Below are positions 38,370 through 47,504 of a DNA stretch of 64,000 nt, one piece after another. The stretch comes from Thermodesulfobacteriota bacterium (GTDB taxonomy: Bacteria > Desulfobacterota > WTBG01 > CAIYCZ01 > CAIRTM01), in the NCBI GenBank assembly GCA_028278025.1, contig JANQFE010000024.1, positions 75,128 through 139,127 on the forward strand, read 5' to 3'. The notes under the pieces were generated by a model that saw only the letters and a list, made by a program, of their open reading frames with translations, did no database searches and was not told where the DNA came from. The position numbers and the translations under genes are program-made. How positions within the stretch are numbered: position 1 is the stretch's first letter; every line of letters starts with the position of its first letter.

Positions 38370-38543
38370 AAGGGCCAGACAGCTTTATCCGGTATCAGTC
38401 GTTTAAGCTGCTGGATGGCCTTGTCAGAATATTTAATTTCCAAAAAACAATTTTATGTTGTATGAAAAAATGAAACAATTCTGTTCTTTTTATCAGGTTA
38501 CAACTATTTGGTTATGATTTCAAACTGGATATAACTAGCCAGA

Positions 38544-38933
38544 ATGCAATGTAAAATGCGAAGACAATATTCCAAGCCTATAAGAAAAAAGCTGCAGCGC
38601 CTCTCGAGCGTGGTCTATCAGCGCGACCTGGACAGTGAGCTGGCAAAACTGAACGTGCGGTTTGATGAATGGCAGGCCGGGGAAATTGACTGCTTTGAGC
38701 TGAGTGATCTGATCCATGAGTTTCATGATGGGGTTTCGAGAAAATTGTGGAAGTTTTATAACCGCGCCGATCCTGATACGATTGTTGTACATGGACTTAT
38801 GGATAAGATAATCAGCCGGGAAGAAGCCGGTGATGACGTTCTTGAACAAATCCGGCCCCTGCTGGAAAGATATGAGCAGGACGAGCGCCTGGAAGCGCAG
38901 GAGCGGTTGGAACTTGAAAAGGCTGAAGATTGA
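38544..38933 (+). CDS. small conserved-looking acidic protein of unknown function
   Basis: 129 residues, mostly helical and charged, with a basic N-terminus (RRQYSKPIRKKLQR) and an acidic C-terminus. Codon use and composition look coding, unlike the neighbouring spacers. Start could be ATG 38544 or ATG 38556; neither has a strong ribosome-binding site. It precedes the SNF2 helicase gene by 409 bases on the same strand. No family recognised; no catalytic motif. Confidence 0.6.
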   Translation: MQCKMRRQYSKPIRKKLQRLSSVVYQRDLDSELAKLNVRFDEWQAGEIDCFELSDLIHEFHDGVSRKLWKFYNRADPDTIVVHGLMDKIISREEAGDDVLEQIRPLLERYEQDERLEAQERLELEKAED

Positions 38934-38952
38934 GCCCTGAAATATCGGTGCC

Positions 38953-38967
38953 GTGCCGAAGGCCGGA
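38953..38967. repeat. tRNA-Leu 3'-end fragment (possible att remnant)
   Basis: 15 bases GTGCCGAAGGCCGGA identical to the 3' part of tRNA-Leu(GAG) at 53123-53207, in the same orientation. The next about 100 bases resemble those after the second copy at 48426 (both contain CTACATT and then a GCAT-ATCGCAT block), as expected for related attachment sites. Confidence 0.55.
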
Positions 38968-39342
38968 TCAGCCATAAGTATTTGTAATTAATTTTTTTAT
39001 TTTTCTAACGAGTTTAACCTACATTAACCAAGCTTTTGTACGACCCTGGCTGCATAATCGCATACAAAAAACCATCTTGACAAGTTTTTAATAATAACTA
39101 TTCTTTAATAAAGAGTACTTATATGGGCGGTGACTGAGTCATTCGGGCGCCGCCTTATTTTTTTGGTAAAATCACCAAACCATATCTATATTGTCCTTTC
39201 TTGATCACACAACCGGTTATCTCCAAATACAGGTCTATCCCCAGTACAAAACTCTTGAAAGAAAAACAGATCCATTGCATAATTAAAAATTATATTTTTA
39301 AAACTATTTTAACCTTTCCCTCAAAAAGGATAATCTGCAACT
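38968..39342. other. intergenic region upstream of the SNF2 helicase gene
   Basis: AT-rich; the first about 100 bases are the att-like arm discussed with the tRNA-Leu fragment. The rest presumably holds the helicase promoter; no clear box was identified. No coding frame. Confidence 0.45.
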
Positions 39343-41997
39343 ATGCTGACACTCAAAGATAAGCTTTCACGTTTAACCTATCTGCAAGCTTGCAAACTGC
39401 TCGGGAAACAGGGTGAAAAACTGATTATACAGGGCGGTAAATATGATATTGATATTGCCGCACAGGTCAGGATCACCAAAGACCGCTTTCATCTTTCCCT
39501 TGGCAGGGCAGGCATAACGATTCGTCTCGATCCCACCCGTAAATATGCAATGAAGGTACAGTGCAGTACTTGTAATGCACCTTGCGACCATGCCGGTGCA
39601 GCCCTTTCCCTGATTCTTGAAGAAAAAATAACGCTGGGCCTGGCGGCAGTGCCCGAGGAAAAGCGGCCGATTGAAAGTCTCAGCGAGACCGAGCTGGTTG
39701 AACTGGCCGTCTCGGAACGGCGCGAGCGCGCCCGTTCGGAGAAAATGCAGCTAAAATCTATGCAACCGAAGGTTTTGTGGACCGATTATATGATCACAAA
39801 CAAGTCATCCGGCAAAACCTACCGCGTAGCTCTGCGGGGCTGGAAGCCGGGTGAATCTTACTGTGCCTGTCCCGACTACCGCAAAAACACGTTGGGGACC
39901 TGCAAACATATTCTGTATACACTTGATAAAGTGAAAAATAGATTCAATAAAACCATGCGCGAAATGCTCTTCAGGCCAAGTGACGTCTGTGTCTATCTCC
40001 GGCACGGCAAAGAGCTCGAACTGCGGCTGCTCATTCCTGAAAATCTTGAGCCGGACACACTTCGCACCTTGCGCCCGGTAAAGGATAAGCCGATCGTTGA
40101 TGTGCATGATCTGCTCAAGCGCATCCGACGGGCAGAAAAAGCAGGACACGAAGTGAAAATCTATCCTGATGCCGAAGAATACATTCAGATGGTGCTGCAC
40201 CGAACCCATTTAGAAAATACCGTCTGTGCGATTCGAAAAGATCCCCAAAAACACCCTCTCAGAAAAACCCTTCTGAAAACGGAGCTGCTTCCGTATCAGC
40301 TTGACGGCATTGCGTTTGCTGCCGGAACCGGTCGCGCGGTACTTGCCGACGATATGGGGCTTGGCAAGACCATTCAGGGAATCGGTGTGGCCGAAATGCT
40401 CGCGCGTGAGGTCGGTATAACGAGAGTGCTGGTGGTTTGTCCGGCATCCTTAAAGTCGCAGTGGCAGCAGGAGACAACACGGTTTTCCGGACACAGCTGT
40501 CAAATTGTGCTCGGCAATGCTCATAATCGGGCCGGCCAGTATAATAACAGCTCCTTTTTTACCATATGCAATTATGAGCAGGTTTTGCGCGATATTAAAG
40601 CAATTGAGGCCGTTGCCTGGGATTTGATTATCCTTGACGAGGGACAGCGGATTAAAAACTGGGAGGCCAAGACCAGTCAGACCATCAAATCACTCAAATC
40701 CCCTTACGCCATAGTCCTTTCGGGCACACCACTTGAAAATCGTCTGGATGAACTGTTTTCGGTGGTGGAGTTTATAGACGCACGTCGCCTCGGCCCCGCA
40801 TTTCGCTTCTATAATCAACACCGCGTAACAGATGAGAAAGGCCGTGTGCTGGGATACAAGAACCTTGACCTGCTCAGAGAAAAGCTGAAGCCGCTCATGC
40901 TGCGTCGCACGAGGAATATGGTTTTGCAGGAGTTGCCTCCGCGCACTACCGAGGTGCGCAGAATTCCGCCGACCGATGAACAGCTTGAGGTGCACAACGG
41001 CCATATGATTACCGTTCAGTCGATCGTTAACAAAACATACTTGACCGAGATGGATTTTCTGCGTTTACAGAAAGCGCTGCTCATGTGCCGGATGTCGGCC
41101 AACAGCACTTTTCTGGTTGATAAAAAGAAGCCCGACTATTCCAGCAAGCTGAAGGAACTGGATGTGCTCCTTGATGAACTGATGGGTGAGGAAAACCGCA
41201 AGATCATTCTCTTTTCAGAGTGGACCACCATGCTGAACCTGATTGAACCCCTGCTGAAAAAGCGCAAATGGGATTTTGTCCGCCTGGACGGTTCGGTGCC
41301 ACAGAAGAAGCGGCAGATGTTGGTGCATCGCTTCCAGCAAGAACCGGACTGCAAGCTGTTTATTACGACCAATGCCGGCTCAACCGGTCTCAACCTGCAG
41401 GCGGCCAATACGGTAATTAATGTTGATTTGCCCTGGAACCCGGCCGTGCTGGAACAGCGTATCGCGCGCGCACACCGTATGGGACAAAAAAGGCCTGTGC
41501 AGATATTTTTGTTGGTTACTGAAAACACGCTGGAAGAAAATTTACTGATCACTCTGTCTGCCAAACATGAGCTTGCTCTGGCCGCACTTGATCCGGATTC
41601 CGAAGTTACCGAAGTCTCCCTCGAAAGCGGTATGGAAGAAATGAAGCGGCGACTTGAGATTCTGCTTGGGGCCAAACCCGACGCACCGCTGGATGAATCA
41701 CAGCAGCGCGACGTTGCACAACAGACAGTCACGCTGGCCCGTAAAGAGCGTATTGGAAGAGCCGGGGGCCAGCTGATGCAAGCGGCTTTTTCGTTCCTTG
41801 GGGAAATGTTTCCCGAACCGGTCGAATCAGAACATGCCGATCAAATGACCCGACTTTTTAAAACCCAGCTTTCACAATGCATGGAAAAAAATGAGGACGG
41901 AAGCATTACCATGAACATTACCCTTCCCGACGAATCAATTATCGACACTTTTGCACATACTCTTGCAAAAATAGCGTCTGCAGGCGCAAAACCCTAG
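39343..41997 (+). CDS. SWIM zinc-finger SNF2/SWI2-family helicase
   Basis: 884 residues. N-terminal zinc-binding cysteines (CSTCNAPCDHA, about 74-83) and a SWIM finger (CACPDYRKNTLGTCKH, 174-189) are followed by a SNF2 ATPase: motif I DDMGLGKTIQ (about 335-345), motif II DEGQ (about 431-434, DEGQ instead of DEAH), motif III SGTPLENR, motifs V/VI STGLNLQAANTVI and QRIARAHRMGQ. This is the usual domain order for bacterial SWIM-SNF2 proteins, which move on double-stranded DNA and may displace bound proteins. No nuclease or methylase gene is adjacent, so this is not an obvious restriction system. It lies between two tRNA-Leu 3'-end fragments, hinting at transfer. Confidence 0.92.
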   Translation: MLTLKDKLSRLTYLQACKLLGKQGEKLIIQGGKYDIDIAAQVRITKDRFHLSLGRAGITIRLDPTRKYAMKVQCSTCNAPCDHAGAALSLILEEKITLGLAAVPEEKRPIESLSETELVELAVSERRERARSEKMQLKSMQPKVLWTDYMITNKSSGKTYRVALRGWKPGESYCACPDYRKNTLGTCKHILYTLDKVKNRFNKTMREMLFRPSDVCVYLRHGKELELRLLIPENLEPDTLRTLRPVKDKPIVDVHDLLKRIRRAEKAGHEVKIYPDAEEYIQMVLHRTHLENTVCAIRKDPQKHPLRKTLLKTELLPYQLDGIAFAAGTGRAVLADDMGLGKTIQGIGVAEMLAREVGITRVLVVCPASLKSQWQQETTRFSGHSCQIVLGNAHNRAGQYNNSSFFTICNYEQVLRDIKAIEAVAWDLIILDEGQRIKNWEAKTSQTIKSLKSPYAIVLSGTPLENRLDELFSVVEFIDARRLGPAFRFYNQHRVTDEKGRVLGYKNLDLLREKLKPLMLRRTRNMVLQELPPRTTEVRRIPPTDEQLEVHNGHMITVQSIVNKTYLTEMDFLRLQKALLMCRMSANSTFLVDKKKPDYSSKLKELDVLLDELMGEENRKIILFSEWTTMLNLIEPLLKKRKWDFVRLDGSVPQKKRQMLVHRFQQEPDCKLFITTNAGSTGLNLQAANTVINVDLPWNPAVLEQRIARAHRMGQKRPVQIFLLVTENTLEENLLITLSAKHELALAALDPDSEVTEVSLESGMEEMKRRLEILLGAKPDAPLDESQQRDVAQQTVTLARKERIGRAGGQLMQAAFSFLGEMFPEPVESEHADQMTRLFKTQLSQCMEKNEDGSITMNITLPDESIIDTFAHTLAKIASAGAKP

Positions 41998-42291
41998 TAC
42001 AGCGTCACACTTTAATTTGTCAGTTGATCGGTGAAGGTCTTTGGTTTTGAGCCCCGCGACAAGCTCGGGACAGGCAGCAAGGGCGATGTGAGCAATTGCC
42101 TATACTATAAGACACAGTCGTTCCAGCGAGCACATAGCCCGCTGCAATCAATCTTTATGCTGCTGTTCATTTTCCAGCAAAGTTCACAAGTCGCCTCGTG
42201 GAAAGACTATGATAAATGAAACCTGTTCGTTGCACCTTGCATACTTACCTTTTTTCTCATATTTAAATTTTTATTGACAAACATATTTTTT
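41998..42291. other. intergenic region without a supported gene
   Basis: Contains scattered palindromic motifs (CCCCGCGACAAGCTCGGG near 42052-42072) of the dispersed-repeat type. The 62-codon frame here lacks coding character. Confidence 0.45.
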
Positions 42292-42318
42292 GTGCTACTT
42301 TTTACTATATCGTAATAC
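42274..42318 (+). promoter_or_regulatory. candidate promoter with NikR operator
   Basis: A -35 box TTGACA (42274-42279) is followed at 16 bases by TACTTT (42296-42301). Across the -10 region lies GTGCTAC-N13-GTAATAC (42292-42318), one mismatch per half-site from the deltaproteobacterial NikR signal I recall (GTGTTAC-N13/14-GTAACAC). The operon downstream encodes nickel uptake and NikR itself, which makes nickel-dependent repression likely. The leader to the first gene is about 330 bases long. Confidence 0.6.
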
Positions 42319-42651
42319 TCAGAAACATTTACAACACTGGAATATCCTTAGATGCAAAAAATACCTCTCTACTGGAACTATGCAACTGTTTGGCTGGGCA
42401 ATGGGAGAAATAATGCAGCTTCAAGTTGAACCAGACCAAATATTTTTTTAACCATATAATAGCACGATATTTGAAATAGTATTACTTTTCACAAATATCT
42501 GCCCCAGCTGCCTTCGTGGGAGCCTGCATCTTGCCTAGCGTGGATTTTGTAACCAGACGAGCTGCTGGCGCAACAGCAGCCCGGTTGATTATTACCTATT
42601 CTAAAATTTAAAACTATTATCGGTTAGAGTGTGAAGGAGCAACAAAGGAAA
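42319..42651 (+). other. long leader upstream of the nickel porin gene
   Basis: No supported gene. Contains a strong hairpin GCTGCTG-GCGCAA-CAGCAGC near 42563-42582 and a short frame MQKIPLYWNYATVWLG at 42352 that could be chance. I did not recognise a known riboswitch fold. Confidence 0.4.
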
Positions 42652-43959
42652 ATGACAAACATAATAGAGAAATGTATAGCACTGACATCTTTTTTGTTGA
42701 TTATGTCTTTTGTTTTTTTGTGGACTTTGCCTGCTGCAAAAGCCGATGAGATGATAGATGAGATCAGAGATCTAAAAAAACGGATTGAACAGCTTGAGAA
42801 ACAACTTGCGAAACAAGGAAGTAAAATTCAGGAGCAGGAAAGTAAAATTTCTGCACGTGATCATGAGAGCGAGGAAATAAAAAAGATAAAGAATGCGATC
42901 GGGAACTTAGAGTTCTCTATTGGTGCAACCTCTGTGGTTCAGGGGACCATTAATAATGATAAAAATCAAAGGAACGCTCTGGGCATGGATAATAAGGGAG
43001 ACGATGCGGATGCTGCATATTCAGTTGATATAGAAATAACATCCAAAATCGGTGCCAGCGGCATGGCCCTTCTTTATCTTGAGGCAGGAGAGGGTGACGG
43101 GCTCAACGGCGAAGCCGGTGGTTTTACCGGAGTGAATGCCGATGCTACTGGTGATGATGCCGATGTACAGGTATCAGAACTATGGTACGAGCACAATTTC
43201 TATAACGGTGTGCTTACGGCAACCGTCGGGAAAATGGATGTTACCCGGTGGTTTGATGCAAATGAAGCAGCCAATGATGAGTGCGCTCAGTTTTTGTCTG
43301 ATCAGTTTGTAAATAATATAGCTGTTGACTTTCCTGATTATTCTTATGGTGCTAGGGTAAGCTGGTATCCGAACGATTTTTTTGAGATCAACGCAGGATA
43401 TCTTGAGGCAGACGGTGACTTCGAAGACCTTTTTGACGACAATTTTTATATAACAGAAGCCGTGTTAAAGCCGAAGCTGGGAAGCCTTCGGGGAAACTAC
43501 CGGTTCTATGCCTGGCGAAATTCCGGCGAGCACAAAAAGCTGCGTGCTCCGTGGCGCACAGACAAGACAGGGGAAGGCGTGGGCGCGAGCATTGACCAAC
43601 AGCTTTCAGAGCATATTACCGTATTTTGCCGGTTTGGTCAGCAAAGTGATGACGTCTATGAGATACGCCGGGCTTGGAGTTTTGGGTTACAAATTGCGGG
43701 CGGTCTGTGGGACAGGGAAGATGACATGCTGGGGATTGCCTTTGGAGCAGCGGAGACAAGTGGTGCATACCGGGAGGTTATCCGCGATGACGGACTCGGC
43801 ACAACACCTGCAGAAAGCAGGTTTGAAGCCTACTACCGCTACCGGATTAATGAGCACCTTGCTATTTCACCTGACGTCCAGTGGGTGGATGGTCTGAGCG
43901 GGGCATCAAATGCAGACGCTATGGCTGTATTAGGTGTTCGTGCACAACTTGATTTCTAG
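42652..43959 (+). CDS. OprB-family outer-membrane porin with N-terminal coiled coil
   Basis: 435 residues from ATG 42652 (an in-frame GTG at 42631 is also possible). Signal peptide ending AAKA, then a coiled-coil heptad region (about 37-85, IRDLKKRIEQLEKQLAKQGS), then a beta-barrel with alternating aromatic/polar strands and a C-terminal LGVRAQLDF ending in Phe, as required for outer-membrane insertion. The barrel fits the OprB/carbohydrate-selective porin family. Its position at the head of a nickel operon behind a NikR-type operator suggests nickel (or nickel-chelate) entry rather than sugars; that is inference. 41 bases separate it from nikK. Confidence 0.8.
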   Translation: MTNIIEKCIALTSFLLIMSFVFLWTLPAAKADEMIDEIRDLKKRIEQLEKQLAKQGSKIQEQESKISARDHESEEIKKIKNAIGNLEFSIGATSVVQGTINNDKNQRNALGMDNKGDDADAAYSVDIEITSKIGASGMALLYLEAGEGDGLNGEAGGFTGVNADATGDDADVQVSELWYEHNFYNGVLTATVGKMDVTRWFDANEAANDECAQFLSDQFVNNIAVDFPDYSYGARVSWYPNDFFEINAGYLEADGDFEDLFDDNFYITEAVLKPKLGSLRGNYRFYAWRNSGEHKKLRAPWRTDKTGEGVGASIDQQLSEHITVFCRFGQQSDDVYEIRRAWSFGLQIAGGLWDREDDMLGIAFGAAETSGAYREVIRDDGLGTTPAESRFEAYYRYRINEHLAISPDVQWVDGLSGASNADAMAVLGVRAQLDF

Positions 43960-44000
43960 AATTGAACATTAAAAACTGAATATGTATTAGGGAGGGCAAA

Positions 44001-44777
44001 ATGAAAAAAATTATTACCATACTTACTGTATCACATCTCATTGTCTTTATGGCGGCAATGACGGCACTGGCTCATTTCCAAATGATTATTCCTTCTGATG
44101 ATATTGTCGGAGCAAAAGACTCCCGCAACATTAATGTAAGGCTTATGTTTATACACCCTTTTGAAGGCCGTTATATGAACATGGAAGAGCCTGCACAATT
44201 CGGAACCATGATAGGAGGTAAAAAAAGTGATCTGCTTGCTGCGTTGAAATCAAAAAAGGTCAATGGCTTCTCTACCTTCGAAACACACTATACAATTAAA
44301 AAACCCGGTGATCATATTTTTTATGTTGAGCCCAAACCATATTGGGAACCTGCAGAAGACTGTTTCATCGTACATTATACCAAAGTCATTGTTAATTCAA
44401 TGGGTATGGAGGAAGGCTGGGATGAAGAAGTAGGGCTAAAGACTGAAATCACCCCCCTGACCCGCCCGTATGGTATTTATGCCGGTAATGTTTTTCAGGG
44501 AATTGTGAAAGTAGACGGCAAACCCGTTCCGTATTCGGAAATTGAGGTTGAATATTTCAACGAGAATTCAAAGTTTTCATCTCCGGCAGATCCTTTCGTT
44601 ACCCAGGTTGTCAAGGCTGATGCCAATGGCATTTTCACGTATGCCATGCCAAAGGCAGGATGGTGGGGTTTTGCAGCACTCAACACTGACTCCAGCAAAA
44701 TGAAAGGCCCTGACGGCACAGACAAAGATATTGAAATAGGTGCTGTCTTGTGGGTCAGAGCACACGATATGAAATAG
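44001..44777 (+). CDS. nikK: DUF4198 periplasmic component of the nickel ECF transporter (NikK-like)
   Basis: 258 residues. Signal peptide (1-24, ALAHF), the mature protein begins with a His as in this family, then DUF4198-type sequence ([30 protein letters not shown]) and a C-terminal carboxypeptidase-regulatory-like beta-sandwich (GYFxG-type [20 protein letters not shown] region). Such proteins accompany CbiM-type nickel/cobalt importers and are thought to deliver metal to them. The ribosome-binding site GGGAGGG lies just before ATG 44001. The stop overlaps the leader of cbiM by none; CbiM starts 11 bases later. Confidence 0.83.
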   Translation: MKKIITILTVSHLIVFMAAMTALAHFQMIIPSDDIVGAKDSRNINVRLMFIHPFEGRYMNMEEPAQFGTMIGGKKSDLLAALKSKKVNGFSTFETHYTIKKPGDHIFYVEPKPYWEPAEDCFIVHYTKVIVNSMGMEEGWDEEVGLKTEITPLTRPYGIYAGNVFQGIVKVDGKPVPYSEIEVEYFNENSKFSSPADPFVTQVVKADANGIFTYAMPKAGWWGFAALNTDSSKMKGPDGTDKDIEIGAVLWVRAHDMK

Positions 44778-44788
44778 GAGAAGTAGAC

Positions 44789-45412
44789 ATGCATATATCC
44801 GAAGGCGTGCTGTCAGCTCAGGTACTCATTGCCGGAGGCGCTGTTGCTGTAGGCGGCTTGGCAACAGGGTTGAAGAGGTTGGAGTATGAGCGGATGCCGC
44901 AGGTTGCCCTACTGTCATCGGCTTTTTTTGTCGCCTCCCTGATCCACATCCCCATAGGACCTTCAAGTGTACACCTGATGTTAAACGGCCTCGTGGGTCT
45001 TCTGCTCGGCTGGGCCGCTTTCCCGGCAATCTTTGTAGGCCTGACATTGCAGGCCCTGCTTTTTCAGTTCGGAGGCATCACAACATTGGGGATAAACACC
45101 GCTAATGTGGCACTACCTGCTGTGACCGGCTATTATCTTTTTAACCGCACATGTCTGAGCAGCTCAACATATCTAGCACTCGGGGCTGCTTTTGTCTGCG
45201 GCTTTCTGGCAATTCTGCTTTCGGCTCTGCTCATAGCGGTTTCGCTGATGACAACCGGCGAACATTTCATTGAAGCAGCCTGGACAATTGTACTGGCGCA
45301 TATCCCTATCATGTTTATAGAAGGTGTTCTCACCTTTTTTTTAGTGGGATTTTTGCGAAAAGCAAAACCTGAAATTCTAGGTAGCCTATATGAACGTAAA
45401 AAAACAATATAG
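44789..45412 (+). CDS. cbiM: CbiM-type substrate-specific component of nickel/cobalt ECF transporter
   Basis: 207 residues from ATG 44789, chosen because it gives the conserved MHISEG start, in which the second-position His takes part in metal binding, and because AGGAGAAG precedes it. Six to seven hydrophobic segments. Together with CbiQ and CbiO it forms the energy-coupled importer in the inner membrane. Overlaps the start of nikL by 23 bases. Nickel rather than cobalt is favoured by the adjoining NikR and NikK-like genes. Confidence 0.92.
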   Translation: MHISEGVLSAQVLIAGGAVAVGGLATGLKRLEYERMPQVALLSSAFFVASLIHIPIGPSSVHLMLNGLVGLLLGWAAFPAIFVGLTLQALLFQFGGITTLGINTANVALPAVTGYYLFNRTCLSSSTYLALGAAFVCGFLAILLSALLIAVSLMTTGEHFIEAAWTIVLAHIPIMFIEGVLTFFLVGFLRKAKPEILGSLYERKKTI

Positions 45413-46019
45413 TAATCACCGTATGTATCTGGTCAAAGTGTTTTGTGCTGTAATAACCCTACACCTATGTTCCTTTACGCATACCTTTGCCCACAAAGTG
45501 AGTATTTTTGCTTATGTGGAAGGTGATGTCATCCACTCCCAGAGTTATTTCCCTGATGGTCGCACATGCAAGAATGCACAGATAGAAGTATTTGACTTAA
45601 AAGGAAAGAGGTTACTTAAGGGTGCTACCAATATGGATGGAGAGTTTTCTTTCAGGATCCCCATACAGGACAGTCTGAAACTGGTGCTTACTGCCGGCAT
45701 GGCCCATAAAGCCGAATACGAAATATCAAAAGAGGAAATTTCTCCTTCTGCCGTAAAAACAGCACTTGAGAAAATCACTCAGGGACAAAAAGCCCCGCTA
45801 TCTCCTGCGTCGGCTACGGTTAAAACCGAATTGAGTCCAGATCACATGCGGGATATCATTGATAAAGCTCTGGAGAAAAAGTTAAAGCCTGTCATGCAAA
45901 AACTGACCCGGATCGAGGCAAAAAACACCTCCATAAACAATATTATGGGCGGAATAGGCTATATACTGGGACTTATGGGAATCGTCATGTATTTTAAAAA
46001 GAACAGAAAGGACAGGTAG
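45390..46019 (+). CDS. nikL: NikL/CbiL-like accessory membrane component
   Basis: 209 residues. N-terminal signal/anchor, mature start AHKVSIFAYVEGD followed by a beta-sandwich (GRTCKNAQIEVFDLKGK, TNMDGEFSFRIP), an alanine/lysine-rich helical linker, and a C-terminal membrane helix (about 187-203) ending in a basic tail. This matches the NikL/CbiL-type extra component found between CbiM and CbiQ in deltaproteobacterial nickel operons. An ATG at 45423 is an alternative start. The stop TAG at 46017 abuts the proposed start of cbiQ. Confidence 0.8.
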   Translation: MNVKKQYSNHRMYLVKVFCAVITLHLCSFTHTFAHKVSIFAYVEGDVIHSQSYFPDGRTCKNAQIEVFDLKGKRLLKGATNMDGEFSFRIPIQDSLKLVLTAGMAHKAEYEISKEEISPSAVKTALEKITQGQKAPLSPASATVKTELSPDHMRDIIDKALEKKLKPVMQKLTRIEAKNTSINNIMGGIGYILGLMGIVMYFKKNRKDR

Positions 46020-46778
46020 CTGGTAACTGAAGCCTTTGCAAACGGAGAATCATTGCTCCATAAATATGATTCCAGGGACAAAATTGTAGTTGCTGTGACC
46101 TTTTCTGTGATCGTGGCACTTGCGGACAGGCCCATGGTGCTGTTCCTTGGTATTGTTTTTTCAGTCTGCCTCATACTGGCAGCCCAACCGGAATGTAGAA
46201 AACTTTTTGTCAGGTTATTTATTGTTAACGGCTTTATTGCATTTCTATGGCTTTTTCTCCCCTTTACCCATGATGGTGAGCCGATTTTTTCCATCGGCCC
46301 GCTTCAGGCTACACTTGAGGGGATAAAAGAAGCGTTTGAAATTACCATTAAGTCAAATGTCATAATTCTTGCAACAATTGCACTGCTTGGTACATCCAAT
46401 ATATCTTCCTTGGTTCACGCGCTATGGCATTTGAAGTGTCCTGATAAGCTTGTGCACCTGTTTTTTTTCTGCTTTCGATATATCCACGTTTTGCAGCAGG
46501 AATATACTCGGCTTTCCAATGCTATCAAGATACGCAATTTCAAACCAAAAACCAACCTTCACACCTACCGGACATTTGCATATGTGGTGGGAATGCTGCT
46601 GGTAAACAGCTTTGACCGGTCTCATCGCATCTACCAGGCCATGCTCTGCCGCGGATTTCACGGTAAATATTATGTGCTTGGTCATTTTAAAAGAAACATG
46701 GCCGATACGGTGGTTTCGATTGTAATGATGCTTTGCATTGCAGTAATGGTGGTCATGCAATGGGTAATAATAATTTAA
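46020..46778 (+). CDS. cbiQ: CbiQ-type transmembrane T-component
   Basis: 252 residues if translation starts at CTG 46020. The first ATG/GTG/TTG-type start, TTG 46053, would remove conserved N-terminal sequence (TEAFANGESLLHKYDSRDK, equivalent to the family pattern G-S-lH-lD-R-K). CTG 46020 directly follows the nikL stop and has AAAGGA 7 bases upstream. Five to six membrane segments; coupling helices carry KIRNF and LCRGFHG, the family's A-R-G-type motifs that contact the ATPase. Overlaps cbiO by 19 bases. Confidence 0.88.
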   Translation: MVTEAFANGESLLHKYDSRDKIVVAVTFSVIVALADRPMVLFLGIVFSVCLILAAQPECRKLFVRLFIVNGFIAFLWLFLPFTHDGEPIFSIGPLQATLEGIKEAFEITIKSNVIILATIALLGTSNISSLVHALWHLKCPDKLVHLFFFCFRYIHVLQQEYTRLSNAIKIRNFKPKTNLHTYRTFAYVVGMLLVNSFDRSHRIYQAMLCRGFHGKYYVLGHFKRNMADTVVSIVMMLCIAVMVVMQWVIII

Positions 46779-47422
46779 TCATAAAATTACGAAAAGTAGC
46801 TTTTAAATATCCCGGCCAAAAGCATGTCCTGAAGAATGTGAATCTGGATTTTTCTGCCGGGGAACGTGTTGGATTTATAGGTCATAACGGCTCGGGCAAA
46901 ACTACGCTCTTCCATTTAATCATGGGCCTTTTACGGCCTGACTCCGGATCGATAGAAATTTTCGGAAAACCACGCACAACAGAAGCCGATTTCAAGGAGA
47001 TTCGTTCAGGTATAGGTCTTATGTTTCAGGATGCTGACGACCAACTTTTTTGCCCCACGGTAGAGGAAGATGTAGCCTTCGGTCCCCTTAACCTCGGTAA
47101 AACCCGCGATCAAGCTCTTGATATAGTAGAGCAAACTCTGGATAAAGTTGGACTGAAAGACTTTAAAGAGCGGATAACCTATAAGCTTTCCGGTGGAGAG
47201 AAAAAGATGGTTGCCCTGGCAACGGTTTTGGCCATGGAACCTCAGGTTCTGCTTCTCGATGAGCCTTTTGCGGGGCTGGACCGGCAAGCGTCAGAACGCA
47301 TTGCCGATGTAATAACACAGTCCGGCCTTTCATATATCCTCATTTCCCATGATCGCGAATTTCTGGACAGGACCGTAACCCGGCACTATAAACTAAAGTC
47401 CGGAACAATAAAGCCTATCTGA
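46760..47422 (+). CDS. cbiO: CbiO-type ATPase of the nickel ECF transporter
   Basis: 220 residues from ATG 46760. ABC ATPase with Walker A GHNGSGKT (41-48), Q-loop GLMFQDADDQLF (the DDQLF form typical of CbiO/EcfA), signature LSGGEKK, Walker B VLLLDEPFAGLD and switch His in ISHD. All catalytic residues are present. Only one ATPase gene is present, so a homodimer is expected. Confidence 0.94.
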   Translation: MGNNNLIIKLRKVAFKYPGQKHVLKNVNLDFSAGERVGFIGHNGSGKTTLFHLIMGLLRPDSGSIEIFGKPRTTEADFKEIRSGIGLMFQDADDQLFCPTVEEDVAFGPLNLGKTRDQALDIVEQTLDKVGLKDFKERITYKLSGGEKKMVALATVLAMEPQVLLLDEPFAGLDRQASERIADVITQSGLSYILISHDREFLDRTVTRHYKLKSGTIKPI

Positions 47423-47504
47423 GTTAATGCAGCCTTATATATTTGACTTTCTTGTAACAGCTTGATATTTTTTTCAGTGCTGAAATATTTATGAGGATAT
47501 TATT

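Larger units (their letters stand above)
37887..38543. other. intergenic region with duplicated repeat, no supported gene
   Basis: Besides the two repeat copies listed separately, the stretch is AT-rich with several clustered TTTGC/GCAAA motifs around 38155-38235. No coding frame is convincing. Confidence 0.5.

Noticed and set aside
42319-42651. Known riboswitch in the nickel operon leader
   Set aside because: A strong hairpin is present but I could not match a cobalamin or NiCo riboswitch core.
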